Positions 50,056 to 63,549 of a DNA stretch of 64,000 bases are shown in pieces (position 1 is the first letter of the stretch; every line of letters starts with the position of its first letter). The position numbers and the translations under genes are program-made. The notes beneath the pieces are model-generated. The model did not search any database. It was not told where the DNA came from and was given only the letters and a program-made list of their open reading frames with translations. The stretch comes from Camarhynchus parvulus (Eukaryota; Chordata; Aves; Passeriformes; Thraupidae). The DNA is taken from contig NC_044584.1 in assembly GCF_901933205.1 (NCBI RefSeq), positions 16,099,001-16,163,000 on the forward strand, in the 5' to 3' direction.

Positions 50056-53000
50056 AAACCACAGCCTTGTGGGAAAGGAAGGTGGGCACGGGAGAGGAGA
50101 TTACACTCAATAATTCATTTATGGAGTGATGGCTTAATGGATGGGCTGAATACTAGCTGCTTGTTAAAATATTGGACGTGGTGCTAAAGTTTGCAGGGGT
50201 TCACTGCTAGGATCAATCTTATATATACTAAATGGTTAACGTTTGGATTAAATGATGATTAATCTCTTGCTAAATTCTGAATTCCTTTCAGAGTAATACT
50301 GCAGACTATGTCATTTTTAAGACGAAGACTGGCTGGAACAGAAACAAAACCTGGAAATCTTGCACAAGGGATGGCAGCAATTAACCCATTTGAGGAGAAG
50401 AAAAAAAAAGTTTCAGATAAACATTAAAAACTGATCCCTTTCACTACACAAAAGCACTGCTTATGCCCAACCAAATAAGCTGCTATTTCAAAGTACATCT
50501 ATTTATGCAACTGAAGTTACAATCTGCAAACAACCACTTGTACTCTATTGAAAAATTCTCAAGTGGCTGCTCAGAGGACTTTTCTAATTCTGCAAAATGA
50601 ATTTTCATACCACATATTCACTATTTCTCAAAAAAACCCCAAAAAGTTTATTAAACATCTTTCAATATTTATCATTATCCTGCAATGAAAATCGAGAACA
50701 ACTTGATCTCCTGGAAAATAACTTGATATCAATCATTTCCTTTTTGTAAATACAAATACTTTCTGGCAGAATAGGAGAGACAAGGTCTAATTATGTTCTG
50801 TGAAAACTTAACATATAGAAAATAATATTAAATTCAGGCTGTAATTTCATAGTGTTTTCCTTGTCTGGAAGTTTTTATTGTAGCTGTGCTCAACTTCTTA
50901 AACTTTCTACCTAGACAGACTATGGGACCATTAAGGCACCTTAATCACAATGAAGTGCATAGTTTAAAAAGAGAATGTTGCAAGGGTTGTCCTGACCACT
51001 GGGTTTAATAGCCAGAACATCTCAGAGCTCACACTGCCTCACTGTGTGGCCTTGACCACATTATTCATCACTTCAGTTTTCCCACTTGTAAAATTAGAAC
51101 AATACGACTTCCAGTGTCTCCCATCTCTGACTTCTCAGGAGGGCTCGAAGGATTAATGACCCTACAGTGCTCTGAGATTGAATAAACACTAACTGCTAAG
51201 GCAGAGCTAATATGTTTCAGAACATTAAAGCACTGAAATGTTAGAAATTCCAATTAAATCACCCTGTGTGTCAAAACATGGGTGAAGTAAAATACAGGAA
51301 TTACTAAAATACCATCTTCTACCACTTACAATCAACAAAATACTATGGGTTGGCTTATTAGTTCTGCTATTGAAATCTGATTTTTACCATATATTCCTAG
51401 CATTAACGTCAGATCCATTAAAAACTGCCACCAGCAGCAATTAGCACTGCTAATTTACACAACCAGGCTGTACAGGACAAGGCCATTTAGAGTCAAAGCA
51501 GTCAGAAAACATCTCCATTACCTCTGGCCTGCTGTTTTGAGCCTTTGCAGCACCTATGGGCCTTCAATCAGAGGACCTGCAATTCTGGCACATGCTACAT
51601 GTGGTTCTCAGTGCTGTTCTTCAGAAATCCCCATGCTTCATTCAAGTAATGAAAAAGAGTTTGAACCAACTAATTATCTCATTAACAAAAAAGAAAGGGG
51701 GGGGCAGGGGGAAGCACTGGCAAAGCACACACTGCTGCAGAAATCTGCAGCACTCACAAAGTTGTGACAACAATCAAAATCAAAACAATGGTCTGAATTC
51801 CTGTGTCCAACTTAAAAAAGATCATTGCAAATTTATATTTCAGGCTATAGAAATAGTAACCTTGATTAAAAATCCATGCACATTACGCATTCCTTTTCAG
51901 CACTCTCTTTTAGGGGTGCGTAACCCTGGTTCTTCCACCTCCCAGCTGAACTGGAGATGAAGTGTCTGACATCTCTCATGGCCCAGTGATGTCTTTTCAC
52001 CACAGGGGGATGCAGAAGCTCAGCTGGGATGCCCTTGTTTGACAGCAGGGATTCTCCAGCAGCTGTGGGTGAACCAGACCTTCTGGAGGCACACCCTGAC
52101 CCAGAGTTAAGTGCCCTGTGGGATGAGCAAAAGCTGAGTGGGAATCACAGCAGGGCCTTGCTGTGGTTCAGCTGCTGGGGATCCTCACTGTGACCATCTC
52201 ACACACACATTTCTTGCCGTGGGCAAGGCAGCTCCTGAACCTCTGCCCTTCCCATCACGCTTGCAGGGACAAACCTCACATAACTGAAATATTACTGTGA
52301 TGGCAGCAGCTGTTGAGGTTTCAGTAATTCCAGATTTCTATCTTTTTTACTTATCTTCAAGTATTTTCAATGTACTCATTGAATACTACAGACGAGTACC
52401 ATCACATAATGTCTCATGGCACACCAAAAGTTCTAAATGAATTTAGTTCTTTGTCCTCCCTTACATCTTTATCTCCTTAAAAAAGGGAGTGTTTTTCTTC
52501 TGAAGTTTCCAATTGATAAAGAAAATCACAGAGAAGCAGGCCACAGCAACTAACTGTAAAATATGTGCCTTTTAGTGAATGGTGCAGCTGGAGGTTTTTT
52601 TTTAACTGCTGCAAAGGTGCACGTGTCATCCTAGAAAGCTTCCAGCTCAAAGCCTTCAGTGGGTAACTGATATAGCATAATTTTCTGAACTAAGTTTCTG
52701 CACTGTGGGAACTGTCAAAAACCAACATAACCACTGAAGGAAATACTGGCAAAATTCACAAGTAGCATCTCGAGCAGAACGTGATTCTGCACCTGCCCAG
52801 TTTGTAAAGTGCTCTTAGTACAGTTAAATGTGGTTTAGTCTTGAATGCAGGTCCATGTCCAACACACGGGGGCTCTCCATGCCTGATGGATTCCTGCTGG
52901 AATGGTTCTTCCTACAGCCACCTAATGAGCAGCACCACACAAGGGAAGCTAGTGAAGCATATTCAGATGGAAAAGCATCCTGTGATTTATCACAAACATG

Positions 53001-56000
53001 CTGCAGTTTTATTTCAAAAGGGTTTGTGGTTTCCATGTGCAACTTTGAGCCAGACAACCAAGGTGTTAAAAAATCCAACATCCATCAGATGCCACAGACC
53101 CAACAGAGCAACTGGAGCTCAAGGAAATCTACATCTGAGAATGCATGATGTTAACTCATGCTAAATAGTGTCCTTTGGAGAGAATCTAAATGATAATTTT
53201 AAACCTGAACTATCAAAAGAAATACAATCAGAAAACAAAAGTTTTTTTCTCTACCAAGCAAATTTTAAAATATTCTCCAGGGGTTGGATCCTGCAAGCAT
53301 CCACAATGCTGCTAAGAGCACAAAAGTACACAAAAATAATTGGGTTTAGAATTGGACCTATGTAAGAGATGTTCCAAAAAGGCAGTGACACAAAATACTA
53401 GATGTCTTCAGAAAGCATTTTTCTGTATATTTAAAATGTCAGTGCTTTTCTTTAGCCAATTGCTCACAAGCAGGCTCCATAACGAATTTGTAAATGTGAT
53501 TATACCAATCTGAATTGCTCCATTTTGCATTAGGAGCTGGGGTTGCCTTTTCCCAAGGTGTATTTGTTACTGATGTCACCAATCTCTCTTGAAGGCTCTA
53601 GTTCTGTTTCTGCCATTCATGCAATTAGAGAAGTTTACAAATGAGGTAATATTAAACATTTCAAGTGTCCAAAGGTACTTTCACAGTCTTACTGCAATGC
53701 TACATGCAAAAGTTTGCAGCATATTAAATGAAAATTTTATTTTCTATATTTTGTCCAAAAAGTCATGCCTAATTTCATTCAGAAACAAGAAATCAAACAC
53801 CATCAATAAAATAGTAGAGGAACATAATTTTGATGCAACTAAAATAGTACTGCTGTAATAAATGTTACTTCAAACATTGCCACCAAAAAAAAAAAATTCC
53901 TGCAGAAATGCTATGAAAACTGCTATAAAAATAACCAGCCATGCCTGTACTTACCCCCCTGTAAAGAGCAAAATGCATATTCCACAGGATAGGGATTGCA
54001 CAGCCACTGTTGCTTAGGAGGTCAAGTTCAAAAAAGAATTACTTATCCAAAGCCCTAAAATAAAGCAAAGTTTCTGAAGAAGCATCAAACCAAAAAAAAG
54101 AAATTTTGTATTTTTTGTCAAGTGTAAGGAAGGCACCATTTACCAGCAGCATTCACTTTCAAGACTGTGGACTCTTTTTTTGAGTTTGTTGCAAAGTTTA
54201 ATGTGAAACAGAAGGTAACAACACATCTACCAACATGAAGAAGAAACAGGTCCCTGAAAAGTCTTGAAGCAAAATAATTCCTTCTGTGCTTATACATATT
54301 CACAGCCCTGTTGAAATGCTAAAGTAGTCACAGGAATTTGCATTCCTAAAGCAGGCAGCATTTCCACAGGAACAAGGATTACTATTAAAGGCTGCAATAT
54401 GGACTTTAATATCTCTCTCTATGTGTCCTTCAGAGGTAATCTGGGTCTGCATTTAGGTGTTTTTCCTAAACAAATCACATTTTTTAATTTAGTAATTAGA
54501 AAACACAACTTTTTACTATGCTGTGAATTCAGAATGTCTTTTAATTCCAAAATCCTTTTTTCCTTCCCACAGTATTAATGCAAATTGTTTCCTCAATAAA
54601 ACTGCAAAAGGTTAATTTGTCTACAGAGCCCCATGACCAGGAAAACACAGATGTGACAGTGCTCGCCACAACAGGGTGAGGAAATGTCAAAACACAATGG
54701 AAAATACCTAAAAAACCTGGAAGTGCTTCCCCTTGGAGGTCAAATTTTGCAAGGTAAGACCTACAAATGATGAAGTGCAGCCTCTGGCACAGAGCAGGGC
54801 CCTGAGTGCTGCTCAGAACATCAGGAAAATTCAATGTAAACCATTGCCCAGCCCCAGGACCACAGCTGGAAGGCACTGAGGGAGCACCAAGGCTCCCCAG
54901 CCATCCCTAGAGGCACAGAGCCCCAGAGGAGTCAGAACTGAGAATTTTCACTTTGCCTTTGCCGCCTCAGTAAAGCAGAGTGAGCACAACCCCCGTGAGT
55001 GAGTCTGACACGTGCCCGCTCCTACCCACAGTGATCTGAGCAAAGAAAAGAGAATGACAGAGTTTAGAGTTTTCTAGAAGATTTTTGGCCCAGAAAATAG
55101 GCGAAGAAATACTCCTGGGCAACTGTGTGAGATGGATGGAGGTAGAATTCAGCTGAGAAAATGGATAACTGCCTATCTTTTATTCTTAGTTAACAACAAA
55201 TCTTTATTTTGCAGCTGTATTTATTTTTACTCCACCTATTTTCCTTTGCAGTTGCTCTCCAGATTGCAGAACACACCAGTGAGACTTTTGTCACTAGCTT
55301 TAGAGGCATGATGTTTACTTCCTCCTAAAATGAATGCAAAGATTTAAATATCTTCATAAATACAGGATATAAAGCAGCATAGGGATTGTTATTTGAGATA
55401 ATTTAAACATATTTTCATCACTTAATATAACACAGAAACATAAATGCCACTAATTTCTGCACTATCAGGTAGAAGGCAGAGGTTGAGACCACCTCCAGCT
55501 CAGTTCTTGGGGACCTTCTCTCCTTTAAAGTCCTGCTGGCACACAGAATGTCACAGCTTGTGGATGCAAGCAGCTCCTTGCTCCCGCTCATCTGTGGCAC
55601 AACACAGTTGACTAATTAATTTTTTAAAGTATTCAAGATGTGACACATACATGGGATTGAATACAGATTAGCATTACAATAATCACAGAGCTTCTGCAGC
55701 CTCGAATTTGTCTTCTTGCAGAGAAGTTCCCTTTAATGTGCAAATGAACGATGGCACTACGTATCTGGTAATAAACAGGCTCATTGTGATCCAAGCACAG
55801 CATTCTGGTTATATTAACAGGATGGCAGAGAAATAAAAGATCCATGCCCAACTGCCTGGTGCCACATCCTGATCCATCCCACCAGTGGTGTCCTGGAGTT
55901 GTGGTAGGAAAATCTCCTTCCCCACAATTGTTCCCGGATTTCAGCTGTTCTCACAACTTGTAAGAGCTTTTTTGGCCTAGTTGAAAAGACAGGATATGTT

Positions 56001-56317
56001 TGCCAAGCTGAGCCAAAGAGAGCAAAAGGGACATGAAATTTTCTCAAAACTTCAAACCCAGCAAAAGCTGAGAGAGGTTCAGAGGAGAGATGGCCCATGC
56101 AGCAAAAGGAAAGGGAATGGGGAAAGAGGGCAGTGAGCTGGCTGGAGTGCTCAAACCCTGACAAGAACTCTTAAGTAAAGGGGAACAAAATGATTATTTT
56201 TTCTAATTTAATTTTTTTACCTTTCAATTTTTGAGATGAGCTAAATCAATGAGTCTGAAGTCACCTCACACATCACAGGCCCCACTTCTCACACAACAAA
56301 AGGACCAGCATGTCCTT
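50056..56317. other. Spacer, no gene seen
   Basis: A+T-rich DNA resumes directly after the island. A G run lies near 51,697, and an A run near 53,886. The frames at 51,556-51,960 (plus) and 54,541-54,876 (minus) have no recognisable domain. No mobile element is visible until the CR1 copy. Confidence 0.45.
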
Positions 56318-56523
56318 CAGGAAGAAATCCTTGACTGACTGTGGGGATGCCCTGGCACAGGTGCCCAGAGAAGCTGTGGCTGCCCCTGGATCCCTGGAAA
56401 TGTCCAAGTCTAGGTTGGACAGGGCTTGGAGCAGCCTGGGATGGTGGAAGGTGTCCCTGCCATGGCAGGAGTGGGACTGGATGGGCTTCAAGGGCCCTTC
56501 CAACCCAAACCATTCTGGGATTC
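56318..56523 (+). mobile_element. CR1 LINE, 5'-truncated 3' end
   Basis: A segment of about 206 bp matches the avian CR1 3' region. It has an AGGAAGAAATCCTTGACTG block, GGTGCCCAGAGAAGCTGTGG, AGGTTGGACAGGGCTTGGAG, GTGTCCCTGCCATGGCAGG and GGGCCCTTCCAACCCAAACC, and closes with ATTCTGGGATTC. It is similar in extent to the copy at 6247-6524 and in the same orientation. Open frames on both strands here derive from it. Confidence 0.95.
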
Positions 56524-59509
56524 ATGTGCTTGGCAAAATGGGCTGCTCTTGGTAGCTGTTGGTAAACAATCACATTCCCAACAGGATCCTCAGTGCCAGG
56601 GCAGTTAATTATAGGGTTTGCTTTGTAGTGAGATACAAAACACAGCTCAGAAATAGACAGCGCTTTAGAAGTTTTTAGGGAGACCAACGCTAAGTTTGTC
56701 ATCCATCAAGGAATGCACACAGGACAGTTTATATCAACATCCACGTAAGATGTTTCCAAGAATAATGAGCGCACAATATTTTAAAAACAAATTTCACACG
56801 TTTTTCTGACAAAATGTTGTGAACTCATGGTGTTAATTTTAGCAGTTTCAATTGGATTTGGTATGGTTGGAAATGCAAGGGGAAATCTGCAGTAATCAGG
56901 ATGTGACACTCATTAACACTTTCACAAAATACCCACTGGATTTGCATAAACCCTGTAAAGATGCATTGGTGAATCTTTAATATGAGATTTCCCTTGGTTT
57001 TACTCCACGCTCAGCTCCATTTGCCCTCCCTCTCTCCTCTCCCCTGCCAGCGAGAACTGCTGTAAACAGTTCATAACAAAGCACAATAAAATGTACTGAA
57101 AAATGAAAATATACTTGTTATTACCCAAAAGCCTATATAATTGCAGATACAATTTCATAAACTGCAAATATTTTTCGAGAAATCCTTCTGTTAGGGAGAG
57201 AAATACTAATTGGATACAATGGCTTGATAGAGTGGCACTCCAAGACACTTAATAAATCTGGAGATGCACAGGCAAGTTCTTTAATGACCTGTGTACAAAA
57301 CCCATCCATGGCCCAGCTTGCAGACAGCACAGGATTTGCATGCAAAATAGCAGGAAAAGAGTCTAGAAAATGGAGAAACCACTAAGGCAGCAGAAGGTTT
57401 CTGGTCCTGACTCAAAAACTTTAAGCAAATGCCACTATGAAGGGAGAAAATTCTTGCTACTCCCGATATTGTAAACATAAGGATACATTAAAATATATAT
57501 TAAAAAAAATTAAACCTGGGTCATTTAAGTCTTCTTTGAGAAAGAGACCCTTCTCAAGAGTCAATATTTGCCATGAGTTTTTAACTGAACTAACCCAGAC
57601 CTGTTGGACTACACTGACTACATCAACATGGACTCTTACAGCAGACAGTCCAATATATAATGGGAAGTAAACAATGGAAAAAATTATCTTCTCTTTTGAA
57701 CTATTAAAAAAAAGCATTACGAGGTTTAAAAAATTCTCATGGAAGTTCATTCTGCTGTTAAAAATGCTTTTTGGTTACTTTTGGTTCTAAATAGAAATCT
57801 ACAAAAATGGTTATGATTTCAGCATTAATAGGATAAGATTAAGTAAATTTAGGATAAAATTCAGAATAAAATTTTCAATTCAATTCAATTCTTCTCCCTG
57901 TCCTAAATTCCTGCATAGAGACATAAATGACATTTAATTTCTGGTGTGCTCTACTCCAACCCAACAATTTCTGTTGGAGCCTAAGCTTTGAAATTATTTG
58001 AACTATGTGCCTGCATAGAACAGTTCCACCAGACAATAGATTATTTCACTTGCTTGCATTTTGAGCAAATTTATTGACTGAGAGTCTCGTTTCATTGCCC
58101 CTACTCAACACATCATTATCTCTGATATCCCACAAGCACATGAAAGAATTTTCTAAAGGAAAATACAACCCAAGTGTGAGGGCCAGGATACATTCCTGTA
58201 TTTTATTTCTGGTTAAACTCTCAGGCTCAGATCACCTTTATGTCTTGTTCACTACTGAGTAATGGAAGCAGGCGAGGGAGAAAAATGAATATAAGTGGTT
58301 TTATTTGTCTTGTGGAATCTTTTTAAAGATAAATTAGAACATCAGAACTTGGAGATTTTTTCCTCCTGCTGAACAACTGTGAATTGTGCTGAGGTCACTT
58401 GAAGTGTAAATACTCTGAGCACTTTTCATTTGAGTTTTCATTTTAAAAGAAGTAATCTCAAAGTGGAACAAATTTTTTGTTACGGTTTAGTAAGCAGAAT
58501 TCTCATTCCAATGCTTTAATGCTCCCAAAACACAACTGATCACAAAGCAACAGCAGATCTTGGTAAGTAAAAAATCAAATTTTTTTCTCTAACTCAGAAT
58601 TACCCATTTCCAAGGCTTACCCATCACAAGACTAATTTGTACCCATCAAAAAGCATAAAACTTGTGGGATAATTTCAATAATCACAATAGCAACAACATC
58701 CTCTGTGCCATTCCTCAAAGAATTCTCCTTGTTGGATGCACAGTGGACTGCCAAAGCAGCAAACTCTGGCACTCCCTGCTTCAGGACTGCAAGGGTTCCA
58801 CCCCAAACTGTAGAGCAAGAAAATGAATAAATCAAAAAATAAATAAATCAAAAAGGCATTAAAGGCTTTCAGAGTGTGCTAATGACATGTGAACTCCCTG
58901 ACCCTGTGATTGAAGTGCTGGTTATTATTGGACAACCACTGGGAAAATAAGCTGTTAGAAAATAAGAAGTCTTTACTTTTATTTCCCTAATTCAAATGGC
59001 ACCATAATGACTCCTTTGAACACGATTTCTCAAAGCTGTCATACATTGTTCATGAGAGGCAAGGAAAACAAGTTCATCAGATACTTCACTTCTCATTTCT
59101 CTGTATCAATGGCAGGAATCTCAAAACACATGCGCTGTCCCTCAAAACACAATGCACTCAAAATATATACACTGTCCCTCACAAAAGAGTGAAGTAAAAC
59201 TTAGATGGACAGCCCCTTTCTGCCTTTCATGAGACTGTAGGATGAAAAACAAATTTCAGGATGGAAAACCAGGAAAAGGAAGAAGACACTCTGTATTCTG
59301 CTGCTTCATAAATCCCTGTGTCTGGGTACAGTGGATATTTTGGGTGGTTCAAAGGGATGGGGCACACAGAAAGTCAGGAATAACTGAAATGTGGATAAAA
59401 CACATTTCTATGATTATAAGGTGATATTTTTTTTGGCACTCATATGTGGTTGTCGGCAGCAATTCCATCTAGACAGAACTTGGAAACTGAGCACCAGAAA
59501 TGTGGCTGT
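56524..59509. other. Spacer, no gene seen
   Basis: A+T-rich DNA with short direct repeats such as CAATTCAATTCAATTC near 57,876. No exon, RNA gene or transposable element is recognised. Confidence 0.45.
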
Positions 59510-59762
59510 TGTAGCTGCAGCTCTCTTCATAGAGAGCAGCAGGCACAACTTCCCAAGGATATTTCCTGGGAATCACAGTAAGGAACCTCAGAGAAAGAGA
59601 AAACAATTCTTATCTCTACTTGCTGCTCCTGTTGTTTTTGCACACGTGGAATGTGTTGGAAGATTATTTACTGAAGGGATTTGGTAATTGGATTCTGGTG
59701 ATGGTTGTTTGTATTAATTGGCCAACTGGGTCAAAGCTGTGTCCTGGCTGTCTGGAGACAGT
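59510..59762 (+). mobile_element. Outer LTR, left part, plus orientation
   Basis: It starts TGTAGCTGCAGCTCTCTTC and matches the reverse complement of 24,860-25,119 block by block, including the GCTCTCT/AGAGAGC stem near its start. It is cut at 59,762 by a second LTR and resumes at 60,353. The hexamer GACAGT at the cut is duplicated on the far side, so this element was present first. No provirus interior is attached. Confidence 0.85.
59757..59762 (+). repeat. Target-site duplication, left copy (GACAGT)
   Basis: GACAGT precedes the inner LTR and recurs exactly at 60,353-60,358 immediately after it. Confidence 0.9.
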
Positions 59763-60352
59763 TGTGGTGGTACCACTCGTTGGTTTTTCTGGGTCTGGAT
59801 TGAAGGCACTCGGGACAATAATTCACGTTTGCACTCAAGTGTCTATTATTTCTTATCAGTAAATCAGTCTCAGTACTGCGAGTTTGGCATCTTTTCATTA
59901 GAAGGCACAAAATGGCCAACAATCTCTTGTTATGAGGTCTTTTAAGAATAAACTATCCAATTAAGAACTGACACCTAGATTATTTTTCCTTTTAACCCAA
60001 TAACTGATCCCACAGAGCCCACAATGGGGAATTTTCCACCCAATTACAAAATGCCACCCAAACCCATGAAGAAGAAGGAAGAAGAAGCATGAAGAAGAAA
60101 CCCAGGACAACACCCTGTGCCCTCCATCTTGCTTCCATCCACAACACACTAAAAATCCCAAAACCTAAATTTCTCAGCAAGTGACACACCTACACTACTC
60201 TCTATAATCTATTCCACACTTTTGTGGATTCTAGTCTATTCTGGAGTCTAGGAAACTTTCTCCATGAATAAAAGTCAAAGTCAGTGCTCCCCTGGGGGTC
60301 AGGAAACCCCAGAGCAGACAGAGAAATATTCCCAGTGCCCTGAGTTTCCACA
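59763..60352. mobile_element. Inner LTR nested in another LTR
   Basis: The 590-bp element runs TGTGGTGGTACC...GAGTTTCCACA with TG...CA ends and inverted TGTGG/CCACA tips, and is flanked by an exact GACAGT duplication. The 6-bp size fits an ERVK-like integrase. Orientation is unsettled. AATAAA on plus near 60,265 lies about 85 bp from the right end and would favour plus. On minus the left part, rich in CACTCAAGTG-like sequence, looks like an R-U5 region with AATAAT. A GAAGAAGAAGGAAGAAGAAG microsatellite lies inside at about 60,068. It contains no viral genes, so it is a solo LTR. Confidence 0.85.
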
Positions 60353-60358
60353 GACAGT
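60353..60358 (+). repeat. Target-site duplication, right copy (GACAGT)
   Basis: Exact copy of 59,757-59,762, followed by CACGGGTTTTTC, the continuation of the outer LTR. Confidence 0.9.
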
Positions 60359-60495
60359 CACGGGTTTTTCTTTAGTATTCTTTATTTTCTCTTTAGTATA
60401 TAATTTAGTATAGTACTAATGTAATATGGTATAGTTTTATGAAGCAATTTTTCAGCATTCTGAGTCAATGGAGTCAGATGCCAATCATTCCCTGC
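60359..60495 (+). mobile_element. Outer LTR, right part
   Basis: The sequence TTTAGTATAATTTAGTATAG-like followed by AGCAATTTTTCAGCATTCTG and GGAGTCAGATGCCAATCATT matches the reverse complement of 24,658-24,850. Together with 59,510-59,762 it forms one LTR of about 390 bp once the inner element and one GACAGT are discounted. Similarity stops near 60,495, and I cannot set the true terminus. Confidence 0.8.
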
Positions 60496-61736
60496 CTGTT
60501 TCTACTACATGACCCTGAGGAATCTATATCAGCATGAACTTCTTTAAATGCAGATAGGATGGGAAAACAGACCAGATATTTGGAGGGCTGACACTCTCCT
60601 GGACAGGGAGCTGGCCCATGTGGAAGAAGGCTGGGCAGATGTGCTTTGGCAGCAGCTGGAGCTGGGTGCGAGCTGCCAGCACCCTCCCAGGACTGATGCT
60701 GGGGCACACAGACCTGTGGCTGTGGCAGAAATGCAAACTCAGGTTTCTCAGGGACAAGCTGGGCCACGAGCCCTGCTGCCCACTCTGAGTGGCAGAAAAT
60801 GAAAGCTCATTTTTTGCACACTGAGAGCTCTTCAGCCTGATGCTGGAACAAAGACACAACGCAGCACACGGAGCTAGAGCCGGTACTAAAGGAAACTCCA
60901 GATTCCAAATGAGGAAACAAGGAATTCCACTTTCACCATGATATTGTGCCCACATCCCTGCTCCAGGCACCAATTTCCAGCAAACATACTTTTCCAGAAA
61001 GATCAGGCTTATTTTTGAAAGCACACAAAGAGTCAGCACTACAATTCCATTCCAGTGGGTTTCCCCTCCTGACTTTAGAATTTCCTACCATTTAGCATTT
61101 CCTACCAAATGCCACCACTCCTAGAGTTTCACAGATTTTCACAGCCTTTACTGCCCTCTCTTCTCTTTAGGAAAACCCTCAATGCACCCATTCAGAAGAC
61201 AAACTAAAAGGCTGTAAAACACTATTAAGTGTTAATTTTGTTAAACAAAATGGCATTCACGCTCTGGACAGCACATAAAGGAAAGAGCCAAAATTCAGGA
61301 CACAAAAGTCAGGGCAACATATTCCACGTTGACTTCAAGTGAAAAAAAATTAATTTGTGGATATAAAATTTTGAATGAAAATTACAGTAATAATAAAACT
61401 GCAAGTCAACTTTTTACTGCATTGCAATAAAATATTACTCAAAGCTTCAGTATGTCATGTCTCATTCTAGTGGAAAGTTCAGAAAAATAAAGAACAAAAA
61501 TATTTAGGAGGTTATAATTTTAGATATATAGATTTGTAATATATTTATATTTTTATATTTCTATGTATAAAAATCATAGGAATGTTCCCAAACGAATAAA
61601 TTTGCTGAGAGTGTTAAAAGAAATACAGTTCACCATTATTCCATCAATGAGACAGAGAACCCAAGAAATACAAGTGATCCAAATTACACCCTAAACCCCA
61701 GTGATGCTCACCTGAACGTTTGCTACACTGAATAAA
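60496..61736. other. Spacer with a GC-richer patch
   Basis: 60,590-60,900 is G+C-richer and opens a minus frame at 60,524-61,039 (about 170 codons) and shorter plus frames. None shows a domain or a splice arrangement I trust. The remainder is A+T-rich spacer. Confidence 0.4.
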
Positions 61737-61843
61737 CATTATATATATATTTTTATACACAAATATTTATATTATATATAAAATATAAGGATATTTATAT
61801 AGAATAGAAGTATAAATATTTATATTACATATAAATATCCTTA
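61737..61843. repeat. AT-rich tract with 15-bp inverted repeat
   Basis: About 105 bp is almost only A and T. It ends in a perfect 15-bp inverted repeat: TAAGGATATTTATAT at 61,786-61,800 and its complement at 61,829-61,843, with a 28-nt loop. AT-rich hairpins of this kind arise easily from microsatellite-like DNA. No RNA gene is implied. Confidence 0.85.
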
Positions 61844-63549
61844 ACAGACAAGCAAGTACAGCACAACCTGATTGTGATTATTTGGAAAATAGAAAAGCAC
61901 CAGAGATGTTTTTTGAATTACAATGCCAGGTACAATGGTCAGGAATATTTTGTAGAGAAGTTGTTGAGATCAGTTGTTTAGAACAGGCTGGAAGGCTCTG
62001 ACAATAAAGTGCCATCACCTTTTAATAAAATGGGAAAGGTAAAGTTTAATTTACAACAGAAAAGAAAATTTCCTGCATTCTTGTGAATTCTCACACATCA
62101 TTAAGTCTTTTTTGTATTATTCTAAGAGCAGTGGGGTTTGGGTGATTTCACTAATTGAACTTAGAGTAGGATGATTTTTGGAACACCACTTAAAGATTCT
62201 CCTATTTTTATTAACTTCCACACCTAGAGAAGTGAGTGAGCATCACCTCACCTCTGCTCTGGCAGTTTTATTATTTCATGCCAACTTCACACAGTGACTT
62301 CAGCTGCTCCTCATGACACAAATGCCTTCCAAGTGTCACACCTACTCTGCAGATTTCCCAACACAGCCCTTCCAAGATTTCCAATGGCTGCTCCATTTAC
62401 ATCCTTAGAACTTACCAATATTTCAAGAGAATAAAATATTCCATATTTGTTTACATTTTTATAACTACACATCCCCCCAAGCAAATAAACTGTGTTTTCT
62501 AACCTGTGGAGTTATGCAGCATTTATTGAAATTGCAGAATTCAGACTGTTATTATGAGAGCATGGAACAACAAATGTAAAATTAAAACTCATCATTACCT
62601 TGAAATCTGGCGTGAAACCTGAAACTAAATTAAATCTTATCTAAATGCCAAAACCAAGGAGGAGAAAAACACCACCAAAGAGAAAACCTGTTCCTAGATT
62701 CTTGTTCCTATTTCCTATTCCATTTGTTTGCATATTTGCAAACAGAAGACTGAAAAAAGGTACCTGAACAGTCACAACTGAATCACCTGGAACAGTGAGA
62801 GGCTGGCATGTGGATGAAGGGGAACATATTTCCATTAAGACTCTGAAAAAGTCTAAATCTACTCCAAATCCAGACTTGGAGAGCTGTTGAGAATACAGCA
62901 CGATTTAATTCTCTGGATGAGTCTTATACCATATACTGATAAAGAGCAATAAAATTACACAAAATGGGATCATTTTTACACATCCAAGGAGATATGAAAT
63001 CACTTGCCTGGGCACAACTCAGTAACACCTGAAGTACTCCCCATGCACCTGCACACAAAGGCAGAAATGCAGACAGCTACAACTGCAAGCAGATTTTGGG
63101 AATTTTGTGAAGACATCCACTGAAACATGAGGAAAAGTTTGTACAGCTTTTCAGTGCTGAACTTGACAACAGAACTTCAATGAAGAATCAAACCAAATTA
63201 TGTTTCTTGTGAAATGGGACAGGATGTCATTTGATTCAAATCTGCTGCTCCAATTATTTGGTCATTAGAACAATGATTCACCATTCCAGGCATCTTCATA
63301 CACAGTTCTGGGCCCATATCAAAGAGGCCAATCTGCCATGTACAACACCAGAAATCAAGTTTTCCCAGGAAGGACATTTTTATTTCTGCCAACTCTAGTA
63401 CATAAATCTTCAAACAATAATAAGCTCAATAAATTGAATGCAGCTGGAAATGAGTCAGATAAACAGAAATGGCAGGCCTTCAATGCAGAATGACTGACAG
63501 GCCAAGGGAAGGAGAGGACAATTGGGATGGCAGCCTCAGTCGCAGTGTA
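61844..63549. other. Spacer, no gene seen
   Basis: A+T-rich sequence with no exon, RNA gene or mobile element that I recognise. Confidence 0.45.

Noticed and set aside
60524..61039. Minus-strand open frame of about 170 codons
   Set aside because: Lies in a GC-richer patch where stops are rare; overlapping frames on both strands are also open and no protein family is recognised.
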